In this document: positions 1 to 7,022 of the stretch, one piece after another
How the letters are laid out: each line of letters opens with the position of its first letter
Position numbering within the stretch: the stretch's first letter is position 1
NCBI GenBank assembly: GCA_026712885.1
Contig: JAPOPO010000535.1
Coordinates: forward strand, 1-22,094
Reading direction: 5' to 3'
Length of the DNA: 22,094 nucleotides
Source of the DNA: Rhodospirillales bacterium
GTDB taxonomy: Bacteria; Pseudomonadota; Alphaproteobacteria; UBA828
Notes under the pieces: generated by a model
The model's database searches: none
Seen by the model: only the letters and a program-made list of their open reading frames with translations
What the model was told of the DNA's origin: nothing
Made by a program: the position numbers and the translations under genes

Positions 1-95
1 AGCGCGACGACGAGAAGGTTACGGGGCTCGGCGATCACGTGCCGGCGTTCCTCAGCGATCCCTCCCCGGTTCTCCCGCCCGGCGCGGGGCGCTAG
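1..95 (+). CDS. 3' end of a gene entering from the left (partial)
   Basis: The frame whose first whole codon is base 3 stays open to a TAG at 93-95 and encodes about 30 residues ending in GDHVPAFLSDPSPVLPPGAGR. A glycine-aspartate-histidine-valine-proline-alanine-phenylalanine tail resembles, from memory, the C-terminal end of some alphaproteobacterial DEAD-box RNA helicases (RhlE-like). That resemblance rests on very few residues and is tentative. The other two forward frames give arginine-rich text typical of non-coding GC-rich frames. A hairpin beginning five bases after the stop fits a gene end here. The catalytic part of the protein is outside the window, so function cannot be judged. 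Confidence 0.4.
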   Translation, partial: RDDEKVTGLGDHVPAFLSDPSPVLPPGAGR

Positions 96-99
96 AGCA

Positions 100-118
100 C
101 GTCCGTCTTTGACGGACG
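100..118 (+). terminator. Hairpin just after the partial gene
   Basis: CGTCCGTC, a TTT loop and GACGGACG form a perfect 8-bp stem beginning five bases after the TAG of the partial gene. No U-tract follows (the next bases are CGCGACGCC), so it is not a textbook Rho-independent terminator. It may be a 3' stabilising hairpin or a weak terminator. Confidence 0.4.
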
Positions 119-372
119 CGCGACGCCAGAGAACTCCTGGAACAAAAAATTAATCCGGGATTCGCCGGGATTGAGCGGTACAAGCGGGTTTCGCTAGGGC
201 GGGTGGCGGACTGTGCAGGCGGCAGCCATTCGGCCGGGCAGCGCCTCCCCGCGTCAGCCGTAGCACCCCGTGCGCTCGCTTGCTGCATCGCGCGACCATG
301 ACGCAGCCCCCGCGCGCGGTGCACCGGACCATGGTCCGGGTCGCGCACGTCCGCATGTGTGGCTTTGGCTTG
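119..372. other. Non-coding stretch with nested inverted repeats
   Basis: I see no convincing gene here. The short open frames read as arginine- and proline-rich low-complexity text with no start signal. The stretch contains an AT-rich patch at about 144-155 (aacaaaaaattaat), a perfect 16-bp palindrome at 324-339, and 8-bp arms GCGCGACC (290-297) and GGTCGCGC (339-346) that could close a larger hairpin. It lies downstream of both flanking genes: the partial plus-strand gene ends at 95 and the minus-strand gene ends at 373. It is therefore a convergent gene junction, and the repeats may be 3'-end structures or a small RNA. Confidence 0.4.
324..339. repeat. Perfect 16-bp palindrome
   Basis: CCGGACCA is followed directly by its exact reverse complement TGGTCCGG, with no spacer. 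It sits in the non-coding junction between two convergent genes, 33 bp beyond the stop of the small hypothetical protein. A palindrome with no loop suits a dimeric DNA-binding protein better than an RNA terminator. No promoter can be tied to it. Confidence 0.45.
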
Positions 373-840
373 TCAGCTTGGACCGACACACGTTTGAAAT
401 AGCTGAAGTGCTCCCGGCCACTGGTTCACCGCGTCGTTGACCAGTCGCGTCGTCAAATCGCGCAATGCCTGTGCCGGCAACGATCGAATCGCGCGACTGA
501 GGCGGTCTTTGTCGGCTGCCGGCAAGTCGGAATTCGCTACTCGCGCTGCGATGAGGGCTCGCAGGTTGTCTTGGTCGATCTTAACGGTGATTGTCCGCAG
601 CATGGCGCTCACGCCGCCATCATCTTCCAAGAAGTCCAGCCCAGCTGCGGTGATCTGGGGTCTTCGGAGCTCCACGTTGCCATTTATCAGCGTGCCGATG
701 ATGAGATCATGTTCATGGAGGTAGATTAGGTTCGCCTGGAGTTCGGGGTGGTCTGGCAAGTCTTCGTCCCGCGCCCTATCCGGGTAGGAGTCCCGACACA
801 GTTGCAGAATTCCAAGCTGCAGATCTCGGTCGAGCCTCAT
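373..840 (-). CDS. Small hypothetical protein, winged-helix-like N-terminus
   Basis: The protein has 155 residues from an ATG at 840 with a good upstream GAAGGGAAG. The frame is open another 21 codons upstream (to 903), but that part is basic, low-complexity and lacks a ribosome site. Residues 1-75 read as helix-helix-helix-wing (LQLGILQLCRD, ANLIYLHEHDLI, ITAAGLDFLEDDGG), the pattern of small winged-helix domains. Residues 80-150 are two or three amphipathic helices (LRALIAARVANSDLPAADKDRL, LRDLTTRLVNDAVNQW). I recall similar uncharacterised proteins but no function, and would not call it a regulator on this alone. GC is clearly lower than its neighbours: I counted 50-62% in three 60-base lines against 75% in one line of the amidohydrolase gene. 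That suggests later acquisition. It follows the amidohydrolase gene by 95 bp on the same strand. Confidence 0.75.
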   Translation of the reverse strand: MRLDRDLQLGILQLCRDSYPDRARDEDLPDHPELQANLIYLHEHDLIIGTLINGNVELRRPQITAAGLDFLEDDGGVSAMLRTITVKIDQDNLRALIAARVANSDLPAADKDRLSRAIRSLPAQALRDLTTRLVNDAVNQWPGALQLFQTCVGPS

Positions 841-935
841 GAGGGGCTTCCCTTCGTCAGTCTTGTGGCTGCGCTTGTGATGGGGGCGGTGGTCCGGCGC
901 CATCGCGATGCTGCGGGTTCCGCTGCGGCCAGCGG

Positions 936-2165
936 TTAGAGCTCGTTCTTGTAGAAACGACCGTCCTTCATGATGACCCGGATGTGGCGCCCCTGCTCCT
1001 GCAGCAGCCCGAGGTCGCTCAGGGGATCACCGTCCACCAGCAGGATGTCCGCCAGCGCCCCCGGCGCGATGGTGCCGAGCTCGCCCGAGCGCTGCGTTAG
1101 CGCGGCGTTGATCGAGGTTGCGGAGCGCAGCACGTCCACGGGCGCGAGCACCTCGCTCCGGATCAGGAACTCCTGGCTCTGCCGGTCCTGCAGCGGCCCG
1201 AGGAGGTCGGTGCCGAAGCCCATCGGCACGCCGGCGGCGCGGCAGATGTCGAGCGAGCGCAGCCCGTCCTCGCCCAGGCCCTGAAGCTTGTCGGCAAAGA
1301 TCTTGGGCAGGCCGAACTCGGCACCGGACTCGATCATCGCGAAGAGTGTCACCAGCGTCGGCACCACGAAGGCGCCGGCCGCTGCCGCGGCCTCCGCTGC
1401 CTCGGCGTCGATCAGGGTGCCGTGCTCGATCGAGCGCACGCCGAGCGTGGCACAGCGGCGTACCGCGCTCGCCGTGTGCGCGTGCGCCATCACGTAGGTG
1501 CGCCGGGTCGCGGCTTCCTCCACGCCGACCCTGATTTCCTCGTCGGAGTACTGATCCATCCAGATGGGATCGGTCGGCGAGAGCACGCCGCCCGAGACCA
1601 TCATCTTGATCTGGTGGGCACCCTTGCGAAGCTCCTCCCGCGCCACCTGGCGCACGGCGTCGACCCCGTCCGCGACCTGCGTGATCGGCCCGTGGTAGCC
1701 GGCGCAGCCGCAGGGCTCGAAGCGGGTCTGGCTGCGCATGTCGCCGTGGCCGCCGGTCTGGCTCAGCCCTCTGCCCGAGAACAGGACGCGGGGGCCCGCG
1801 ATCAGGCCGCGCTCGACAGCGAGCGCAAGGCCGAGGTCGGCGCCGCCCGCATCGCGCACGGTGGTGAAACCCCGTTTGAGGGCCCCTTCGAGATTGTGCC
1901 GCGCGTGCTGGTAGAGCAGCGACGCCGGCATGTCGTCGATCGACTGGATGTTGAGGTCGACCAGGAGGGCGTGAAAGTGAGCGTCGATCAGCCCCGGCAT
2001 CAGCGTGCGCCCGCCGCAGGCCACGCGCTCCGCATCGGGCGGCGCCCGAACCGCGCCGTCGGCGAGCTCGTTGATGCGGCCGTCCTCGACCACCACGGTC
2101 GCGTTCTCGCGCGGCTCGGCCGAGACCCCGTCGAAGACCCGGCATCCCTCGAAGACGATCGTCAC
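936..2165 (-). CDS. Metal-dependent amidohydrolase (imidazolonepropionase/prolidase-like)
   Basis: This 409-residue enzyme of the amidohydrolase superfamily hydrolyses C-N bonds, probably in a cyclic amide, dipeptide or related cytosolic substrate. All the metal-site signatures are visible: HxH at 63-65 (DAHFH), a candidate carboxylated Lys187 (QIKMMVSGG), His228/His230 (MAHAH), His248 (SIEHGT) and Asp320 (GFGTD). The C-terminus (APGALADILLVDGDPL) is the usual beta-sandwich return strand. The start is GTG at 2165, preceded by GGGAG at suitable spacing. A longer frame to 2348 would run deep into the upstream gene and is rejected. The gene begins 28 bp after the gamma-glutamyltransferase-family gene, so the two are very likely one transcript. 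Members of this subgroup include Xaa-Pro dipeptidases and pesticide or ochratoxin amidases, so the exact substrate is open. Confidence 0.93.
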   Translation of the reverse strand: MTIVFEGCRVFDGVSAEPRENATVVVEDGRINELADGAVRAPPDAERVACGGRTLMPGLIDAHFHALLVDLNIQSIDDMPASLLYQHARHNLEGALKRGFTTVRDAGGADLGLALAVERGLIAGPRVLFSGRGLSQTGGHGDMRSQTRFEPCGCAGYHGPITQVADGVDAVRQVAREELRKGAHQIKMMVSGGVLSPTDPIWMDQYSDEEIRVGVEEAATRRTYVMAHAHTASAVRRCATLGVRSIEHGTLIDAEAAEAAAAAGAFVVPTLVTLFAMIESGAEFGLPKIFADKLQGLGEDGLRSLDICRAAGVPMGFGTDLLGPLQDRQSQEFLIRSEVLAPVDVLRSATSINAALTQRSGELGTIAPGALADILLVDGDPLSDLGLLQEQGRHIRVIMKDGRFYKNEL

Positions 2166-2193
2166 AGTGCCGCTCCCTGGCCCGGCTCGTCGC

Positions 2194-3954
2194 CTACCAG
2201 GCGAGCCCGTAGGCCGGCCGCCGTGGGTCCGCCCCGCCCGAGAGCGTGCCCCGATCGTCGTCCTTAACCAGCACGCACATGGCGCCGGCCGGCCAGGCCC
2301 ACTCGGGCCACCACTCGACCCCGTGACCCCACGCGGCGAGCGTGTCACCGGCTGCCTCCGAGATACGCGCCTCCAGCATCAGCTTGCCCGGATGGTACTC
2401 GTGCGGCTCGAAGGAGTTGGGAAAGCTCATGGTGGCAAAGCGCGGTGCTTCCACCGCGGCCTGCGGGTTCATGCCGTAGACCACGATGTTCACGAAGGTC
2501 TGGAGCATCGCCTGGATCTGAACGTCGCCGCCCGGCGTGCCGAAGGGCATGGCGAAGCCGTCGTCACCCATGGCAAGCGCCGGGTTGGGCGTAAGGCGCG
2601 GCCGCTTGCCGGGTGCCACACTCGAGGTGTGTGCCGGGTCGGCCCAGGACTGCGCGCCCCGCGAGGAGGCACAGAGCCCGGTGCCCGGAATCACCGGCGA
2701 ATCGAAGGAGATATCACTCGGCGTCGCCGAGAAGACGTTGCCTTCGTCATCGATGACGCAGACGTAGGAGGTGTCGTGCGCCGGCTCCACGGGCCCCGTT
2801 GCGGCCGCTCCCTGCGAGCAGGCGACCGTCGCGAGTCCCTGCGCCGGGTCGCCCGCCGGCGGCATCTCGGGCCACGCCTCGCCAGACCTGATGAGGGCGT
2901 GGCGGCTGGCGGCATAGTCGTCGGAGAGCAGCGCCGCCGTCGGCACGTCGATGAAGCGCGGGTCGCCGATCCAGCGCTCGCGGTCGGCGAAAGCCAGCTT
3001 CAGCGCCTCCACCATCATGTGCAGCGCTTCCGGGCTGTTGTGGCCGTGCGCAGCCAGCGCCTTCGTGTCGAGGAGGCGAAGCGCCTGGAGCAGCGTCGGC
3101 CCCTGGCACCAGGGGCCGCAGGCATAGACGTCGATGCCCTCTATCGCGACCCGCTCGGGCGGCTCCACCGCCACCCTGAAGGTGGCGAGGTCGTCCGCCG
3201 TCAGCAGGCCGCCGTTCTCCCGATGGTAGTTCGCGATGGCCGCAGCGATGTCGCCCCGGTAGAAGGCCGCGCGGGCAGCGTCGAGGCCAGCCGCACGGTC
3301 GCCGCCGGCAGCACGCTCCTCGTCCGCCATGTACTGGAGCGAGCGCCCGAGGTCGGCCTGCACGAAGAGATCGCCCACGGCTGGCGGGTGGCCGCCGGGC
3401 AGATAGATTTCGGCGTTCGACGGCCAGCGGCTGTAGGCCTCGACCTTCTTGCCGATGACGCTCGCCATCAGCGGGTACATGATGAAGCCGTCGCGCGCGA
3501 GCCGGATCGAGGCCTCCGCCACCTCGCCGAAGGTCATGGTGCCGTGGCGTTCAAGCGCGGTGATCCAGGCGTCCGGCGCGCTCGGCACGACCGTGCGCAG
3601 CGGGCCCACAGGGATATGCCCGTCGTGCTCGCGCATGAAGAGATCGGGCGTGACAGCGGCCGGCCAGGTGCCGAGGCCGCTGATGGTCTCCACCTGTCCG
3701 GTCTTCGCGCTGTAGAGGATAATCGGCGCGACGCCGGCGACGTTGACAAGGTCGCTATGCACGACGCCAAGGGCGATGCCCGCGGTGACGCCTGCGTCGA
3801 TGGCGTTGCCGCCCGCCTCCAGGATCGCGAAGCCTGCCTGTGCGGCGAGGTAGTGCCCGGCGACGATCGCGTGCTTGTGGCCGCGGATCACCGGCCGCAT
3901 GGCATCGATCGCCTCCGGGTCGAACAGCGCGTACTCGCTTCTGCGTTCGCTCAT
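2194..3954 (-). CDS. Gamma-glutamyltransferase family protein
   Basis: This 586-residue Ntn-hydrolase of the gamma-glutamyltransferase (GGT) family cleaves, or in some members transfers, gamma-glutamyl groups. The N-terminal helix pair (GFAILEAGGNAIDAGVTAG), FGEVAEASIRLARDGF and LTADDL are family hallmarks of the large subunit. The expected self-cleavage and catalytic threonine is Thr395 in HDTSYVCVIDDEGN. It is followed by PGKRPRLTPNPAL, the GTPGGD oxyanion segment and the C-terminal ADPRRPAYGLAW. The N-terminus shows no signal peptide, so the enzyme is probably cytosolic, unlike classical periplasmic GGT. ATG at 3954 is preceded by AGGAG embedded in the end of the upstream gene, whose stop is only two bases away; this indicates translational coupling. 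A longer open frame to 4383 is a shadow inside that gene. True GGT, glutaryl-7-ACA-acylase-like and CapD-like activities cannot be separated from sequence. Confidence 0.93.
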   Translation of the reverse strand: MSERRSEYALFDPEAIDAMRPVIRGHKHAIVAGHYLAAQAGFAILEAGGNAIDAGVTAGIALGVVHSDLVNVAGVAPIILYSAKTGQVETISGLGTWPAAVTPDLFMREHDGHIPVGPLRTVVPSAPDAWITALERHGTMTFGEVAEASIRLARDGFIMYPLMASVIGKKVEAYSRWPSNAEIYLPGGHPPAVGDLFVQADLGRSLQYMADEERAAGGDRAAGLDAARAAFYRGDIAAAIANYHRENGGLLTADDLATFRVAVEPPERVAIEGIDVYACGPWCQGPTLLQALRLLDTKALAAHGHNSPEALHMMVEALKLAFADRERWIGDPRFIDVPTAALLSDDYAASRHALIRSGEAWPEMPPAGDPAQGLATVACSQGAAATGPVEPAHDTSYVCVIDDEGNVFSATPSDISFDSPVIPGTGLCASSRGAQSWADPAHTSSVAPGKRPRLTPNPALAMGDDGFAMPFGTPGGDVQIQAMLQTFVNIVVYGMNPQAAVEAPRFATMSFPNSFEPHEYHPGKLMLEARISEAAGDTLAAWGHGVEWWPEWAWPAGAMCVLVKDDDRGTLSGGADPRRPAYGLAW

Positions 3955-3956
3955 GA

Positions 3957-5219
3957 CTACTCCTGATTCGCGAGGTCGACGAGACAGGCGGCCAGCGTCC
4001 GGGCACCTGCAGCAAGGTCGGCCGGCGTCGCGTTCTCCGCTTCGTTGTGGCTGACGCCCCGCTCGCAGGGCACGAAGATCATGCCGGTGGGACACAGATG
4101 ATTGATGTGTCCCGCATCGTGACCCGCGCCGGAGGGCATGCGCATGACCGGATGACCCAGGCGCGCGGCGTAGCCCTCTACCATGTCGATCAGGGTGGGG
4201 TCGAACACCAGAGGCGGAATTTCCATGATGGGCCGGACGGTGACCGTGCAGCCGCGCGCGTGCGCCTCGCAGGTGGGCGCGATCTGCGCGCTGATGCGCG
4301 CGATCAGGTCGGGGTCGGGATGGCGGAAGTCGATGGTGAAGAACGCGTGGCCCGGCACGGTCGCGGGCGAGCCGGGATGGCACTCGAAGCGGCCGACGGT
4401 AAAGCGCACCGTGTCGGACTCGTCGGCCATCAGCTCCTCGAGCGCAGTCACCATGGCCACCGCCGCCTTGAGCGCATCCCTGCGCGTCCTGAGCGGGGTG
4501 GTGCCCGCGTGCGCCTCGGCACCGTTCACCTCCACGGTGAACCAGTAGATACCCTGGATCCCTGTCACGGCGCCGATGGTCAGGCCTTCGTTCTCGAGCC
4601 TCGGTCCCTGCTCGATGTGGGCTTCGACGTAGGCTGCAAAGGGATGGCCGAGGGGGCGGCGCGGCAACCCCGGCGTCGACGCGAGCGTCTCGGCGAGCGC
4701 GTCTTCGAGCGTCACCCCTTCGCTGTCCACGAGGCCTAGCTGGTCCTCCAGTCGCATCACGCCGGCGAACACCGCAGACCCCATGGCGCCCGGCTGGAAG
4801 CGCCCGCCCTCCTCATTGGTCCATGCCACCACGTCGATGGGCCGCGCGGTCTCGATCCCGGCCTGGGTGATGGCCTCCAGCGCCTCGAAGCCGCCGATCA
4901 CGCCATAAGCGCCGTCGAACTTGCCACCGCGCGGCTGGCTGTCGAGGTGGCTTCCTGTCACCACGGGCGCCGCGTCTGCCTGCCGGCCGGGGCGGCGGAT
5001 ATAGAGGTTCGCAATATCGTCGGTTGCGACCTCGAAGCCCAGATCGCCGGCCCACTCAAGCATCAGCCTGCGGGCGCGCCGGTCTTCGTCGGAGAGTGCG
5101 GCGCGGTTGACCCCGCCCTTGGCGGTGGCGCCGATCTCCGCCATTGCCATCTGGCGCGACCAGAGCCTTGATTCGTCCACGGCCGCTGCGGCCGCCAGCG
5201 CATCCGCCCTTGCACCCAT
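3957..5219 (-). CDS. M20-family N-carbamoylase / allantoate amidohydrolase-type hydrolase
   Basis: This 420-residue Zn-dependent amidase belongs to the M20 hydantoinase/carbamoylase group (N-carbamoyl-L-amino-acid hydrolase, beta-ureidopropionase, allantoate amidohydrolase). It would release CO2 and ammonia from a carbamoyl or ureido substrate. Binuclear metal ligands fit His91 (GSHLDS), Asp102 (KFDGAYG), Glu137 (NEEGGR), His201 (EAHIEQGP) and His391 (VSHNEAE). The lid/dimer domain carries EAHAGTTPLRTRRDAL, typical of the family. ATG at 5219 has GGAGGAAGG just upstream; an in-frame GTG at 5240 is a weaker alternative. Its stop lies two bases before the next start codon, so it is coupled to the GGT-family gene. 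That pairing suggests one pathway acting on compounds that carry gamma-glutamyl and ureido or amide groups (inference). Allantoin-pathway partners are not present. Confidence 0.92.
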   Translation of the reverse strand: MGARADALAAAAAVDESRLWSRQMAMAEIGATAKGGVNRAALSDEDRRARRLMLEWAGDLGFEVATDDIANLYIRRPGRQADAAPVVTGSHLDSQPRGGKFDGAYGVIGGFEALEAITQAGIETARPIDVVAWTNEEGGRFQPGAMGSAVFAGVMRLEDQLGLVDSEGVTLEDALAETLASTPGLPRRPLGHPFAAYVEAHIEQGPRLENEGLTIGAVTGIQGIYWFTVEVNGAEAHAGTTPLRTRRDALKAAVAMVTALEELMADESDTVRFTVGRFECHPGSPATVPGHAFFTIDFRHPDPDLIARISAQIAPTCEAHARGCTVTVRPIMEIPPLVFDPTLIDMVEGYAARLGHPVMRMPSGAGHDAGHINHLCPTGMIFVPCERGVSHNEAENATPADLAAGARTLAACLVDLANQE

Positions 5220-5256
5220 CGCCCACCTTCCTCCGCTCACCGTAGAATACGGCTCC

Positions 5257-5302
5257 CCGTAAGCAAAGCGGGGGCAAGCCGCGCGCTCACCCCCGCTTAC
5301 GG
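5257..5302 (-). other. Intercistronic bulged hairpin spanning the methyltransferase stop
   Basis: On the plus strand, CCGTAA (5257-5262), a 5-base bulge GCAAA and GCGGGGG (5268-5274) can pair with CCCCCGCTTACGG at 5290-5302. This gives 13 bp with a 15-base loop. The transcribed strand carries the same structure across the methyltransferase stop codon (5287-5289) and the gap before the carbamoylase gene. No U-tract follows. It could stabilise or partly attenuate the transcript between the two genes, or be chance in GC-rich DNA. Confidence 0.35.
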
Positions 5303-5952
5303 CAGATCGTGAGGCCGTCGCCTATGGGCAGCATGACCATGGTCACCCGCTCGTCGCCCTTGATCTTCTTGTTCAGGGCATCGACGACGGCGCCTGACTC
5401 CTGCCAGCGGTCGGGCTCCGCGATCCGGCCCATGTAGAACGTGTTGTCGAGCAGGATCAGGCCGCCGGGACGCACGAGGGCGAGGCAGTGCTCGTAGTAG
5501 ATGTCGTAGCCCGACTTGTCGGCGTCGATGAAGGCGAAATCGTATGCGCCCTCAAGTCCCTCAGCGCGGAGCGTCGCGAGGCTCTCTCGCGCATCGCCGA
5601 GGCAAAGCTCGATTCGCTCGGCAAGTCCTGCCTCGGCCCAGAAGCGCCGCGCGGTCTCGGTATAGTCTGCGCTGATGTCGAGTGCCGTGAGCCGGCCGTC
5701 GGCGCCCAAGGCGTCTGCCACGACCAGCGCGCTGTAGCCGGTGAAGACGCCAATCTCGAGCGCGCGCCTGGCCCCAATCGACCGCGCCAACAATGCCATC
5801 AGCGCACCCTGCTCGGGCGAGATCTGCATTCGCCCCATTTCGTGGTGGGCGGTTTCCTCGCGCAGGCGGCGCATCACCGCGCTCTCGCGCACGCCGTGGG
5901 CCAGCAGATAGTCGTGGAGCGCGTCTGTGAGCGTGGTCGTTCTGGCGGACAT
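5287..5952 (-). CDS. Class I SAM-dependent O-methyltransferase (caffeoyl-CoA OMT/TrmR-like)
   Basis: The 221-residue length is exactly that of the caffeoyl-CoA O-methyltransferase family (PF01596), which methylates catechol-type hydroxyls or, in some bacterial members, tRNA. Visible motifs are the SAM-binding EIGVFTGYSAL at 66-76, LDISADY at 91-97 for the ribose-binding acidic residue, and the divalent-metal aspartates in FIDADK (141-146) and LLDN (167-170). The final beta-hairpin is MVMLPIGDGLTICRKR. ATG at 5952 is preceded by AGGAGA at five bases. The gene is in line with the amide-hydrolase genes, 67 bp before the carbamoylase. Substrate is unknown: nothing next to it makes a catechol. Confidence 0.92.
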   Translation of the reverse strand: MSARTTTLTDALHDYLLAHGVRESAVMRRLREETAHHEMGRMQISPEQGALMALLARSIGARRALEIGVFTGYSALVVADALGADGRLTALDISADYTETARRFWAEAGLAERIELCLGDARESLATLRAEGLEGAYDFAFIDADKSGYDIYYEHCLALVRPGGLILLDNTFYMGRIAEPDRWQESGAVVDALNKKIKGDERVTMVMLPIGDGLTICRKRG

Positions 5953-6020
5953 GGCGTCTCCTGCAGGCGGCGGGCGCGCCGGTCATAGCACGGCGCAACA
6001 CCGTGTGCGACGGAGCGACG

Positions 6021-7016
6021 CTACCGCGTGGCACGCCAGACGAGGCCGAGCGCCTCGACCACATCGAGGGTGCGCGCGACATAGTGGTCGCGTACCTTGA
6101 AGCGGCTGTCGCCCTGCCCGGTCAACTCGCGCTCCAGGCAATCGATCAGGCGCCTGAGGCGGCGCTGGTGCAGGCCAAGCCCGCGCTGGATCGGGTCGGT
6201 GACGACGCCGGAGAACGCGCCGATCACCGCGCCTGCGGCCAGGAGGCCTCCTGTCAGACCGATGCTGAGCGCCGCCGGCGCCGCTGCGGGGAAGACGCCG
6301 TACCACAGCGCTCCCGCCCCGCTGCCGAGCGGAAAGCCCGCGATCGCCGCGTGCTGCACCAGCATCTGGGCGGTCGCCGGGCCGAGAGACATCATCCCCG
6401 GCGTGAGCTTCTTGAAGGCTAGCGCGCCGACACCGGCGCTGACCGCGGCGGTGGTGAGATCCGCGGCCGAAACCCGCGTCCCCTCATAGGTGCTCGCGGC
6501 GCTGGCAAGCCATGCGCGGAACGCCTCCTGTTCCGCTGGCGATTGCAGCGCGCCTTCGCCGCCCGTTGCGATGCGGGGGTCCCGCAGAATCTCGTCGGCG
6601 AGAGCATCGCGTTCCGACACACGCTCGCCTTGTTGGATCGGGAGTTCCAGGAGCTCAGTGAAGAGCCGCCATTCGAGTTCCCGCGCGACATCGGTCTGCA
6701 GGAAGTACCGCCGGCTGTCGAGCCAGTCGGCAGCAGGCGTGAGGCCTGCGTGCCGCGCGAGCCCAGCGCTCACCCGCGCCGCCAGATGAGGCGCAGAGAG
6801 GGCTAGGTTCGCCGGCGAACGCACGAGGTCCCAGCCCAGCGCCCGCCGGTGAAGCCGGAGAGAGCCGGAAAGCGAAAAGGTGCGGTCGACGAAGTCGTCG
6901 ATCTTCGCCCGCCGCGCGGCGCAGTAGCGCGCCGCAGCCTCGTCCACGATCAGGCGCGCTCGCGTGTCGACGTCGTCCACTGTCGCTGCGGCAGGGGCGG
7001 CGGGAGTCCCGCTCAT
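6021..7016 (-). CDS. Conserved hypothetical protein, DUF6635-like, glycine/alanine-rich hydrophobic C-half
   Basis: This 331-residue protein has no recognised catalytic motif. Residues 15-80 contain a conserved-looking block (RYCAARRAKIDDFVDRTFSLSG, then LRLHRRALGWDLVRSPAN) that I associate from memory with the uncharacterised DUF6635 family. That label is tentative. Residues 185-275 are rich in Gly and Ala with two or three possible membrane-inserting stretches (ADLTTAAVSAGVGALAF, AAAPAALSIGLTGGLLAAGAVIGAFSGVV). The ends are soluble and charged. It may associate with the inner membrane. The start ATG at 7016 lies six bases after the amidase stop and has AGG upstream, so the two genes are almost certainly cotranscribed and probably coupled. 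Function is unknown. Confidence 0.85.
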   Translation of the reverse strand: MSGTPAAPAAATVDDVDTRARLIVDEAAARYCAARRAKIDDFVDRTFSLSGSLRLHRRALGWDLVRSPANLALSAPHLAARVSAGLARHAGLTPAADWLDSRRYFLQTDVARELEWRLFTELLELPIQQGERVSERDALADEILRDPRIATGGEGALQSPAEQEAFRAWLASAASTYEGTRVSAADLTTAAVSAGVGALAFKKLTPGMMSLGPATAQMLVQHAAIAGFPLGSGAGALWYGVFPAAAPAALSIGLTGGLLAAGAVIGAFSGVVTDPIQRGLGLHQRRLRRLIDCLERELTGQGDSRFKVRDHYVARTLDVVEALGLVWRATR

Positions 7017-7022
7017 GGGTGC

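Noticed and set aside
52..389. Short minus-strand open frames in the left non-coding stretch
   Set aside because: No ribosome site, arginine/proline-rich composition, and they overlap each other and the gene end at 373.
2005..3966. A 653-codon open frame on the plus strand opposite the GGT-family and amidohydrolase genes
   Set aside because: Its text is His/Arg/Val/Asp-rich with no domain motif, while the minus strand carries complete enzyme signatures. High GC removes stop codons from the antisense frame.
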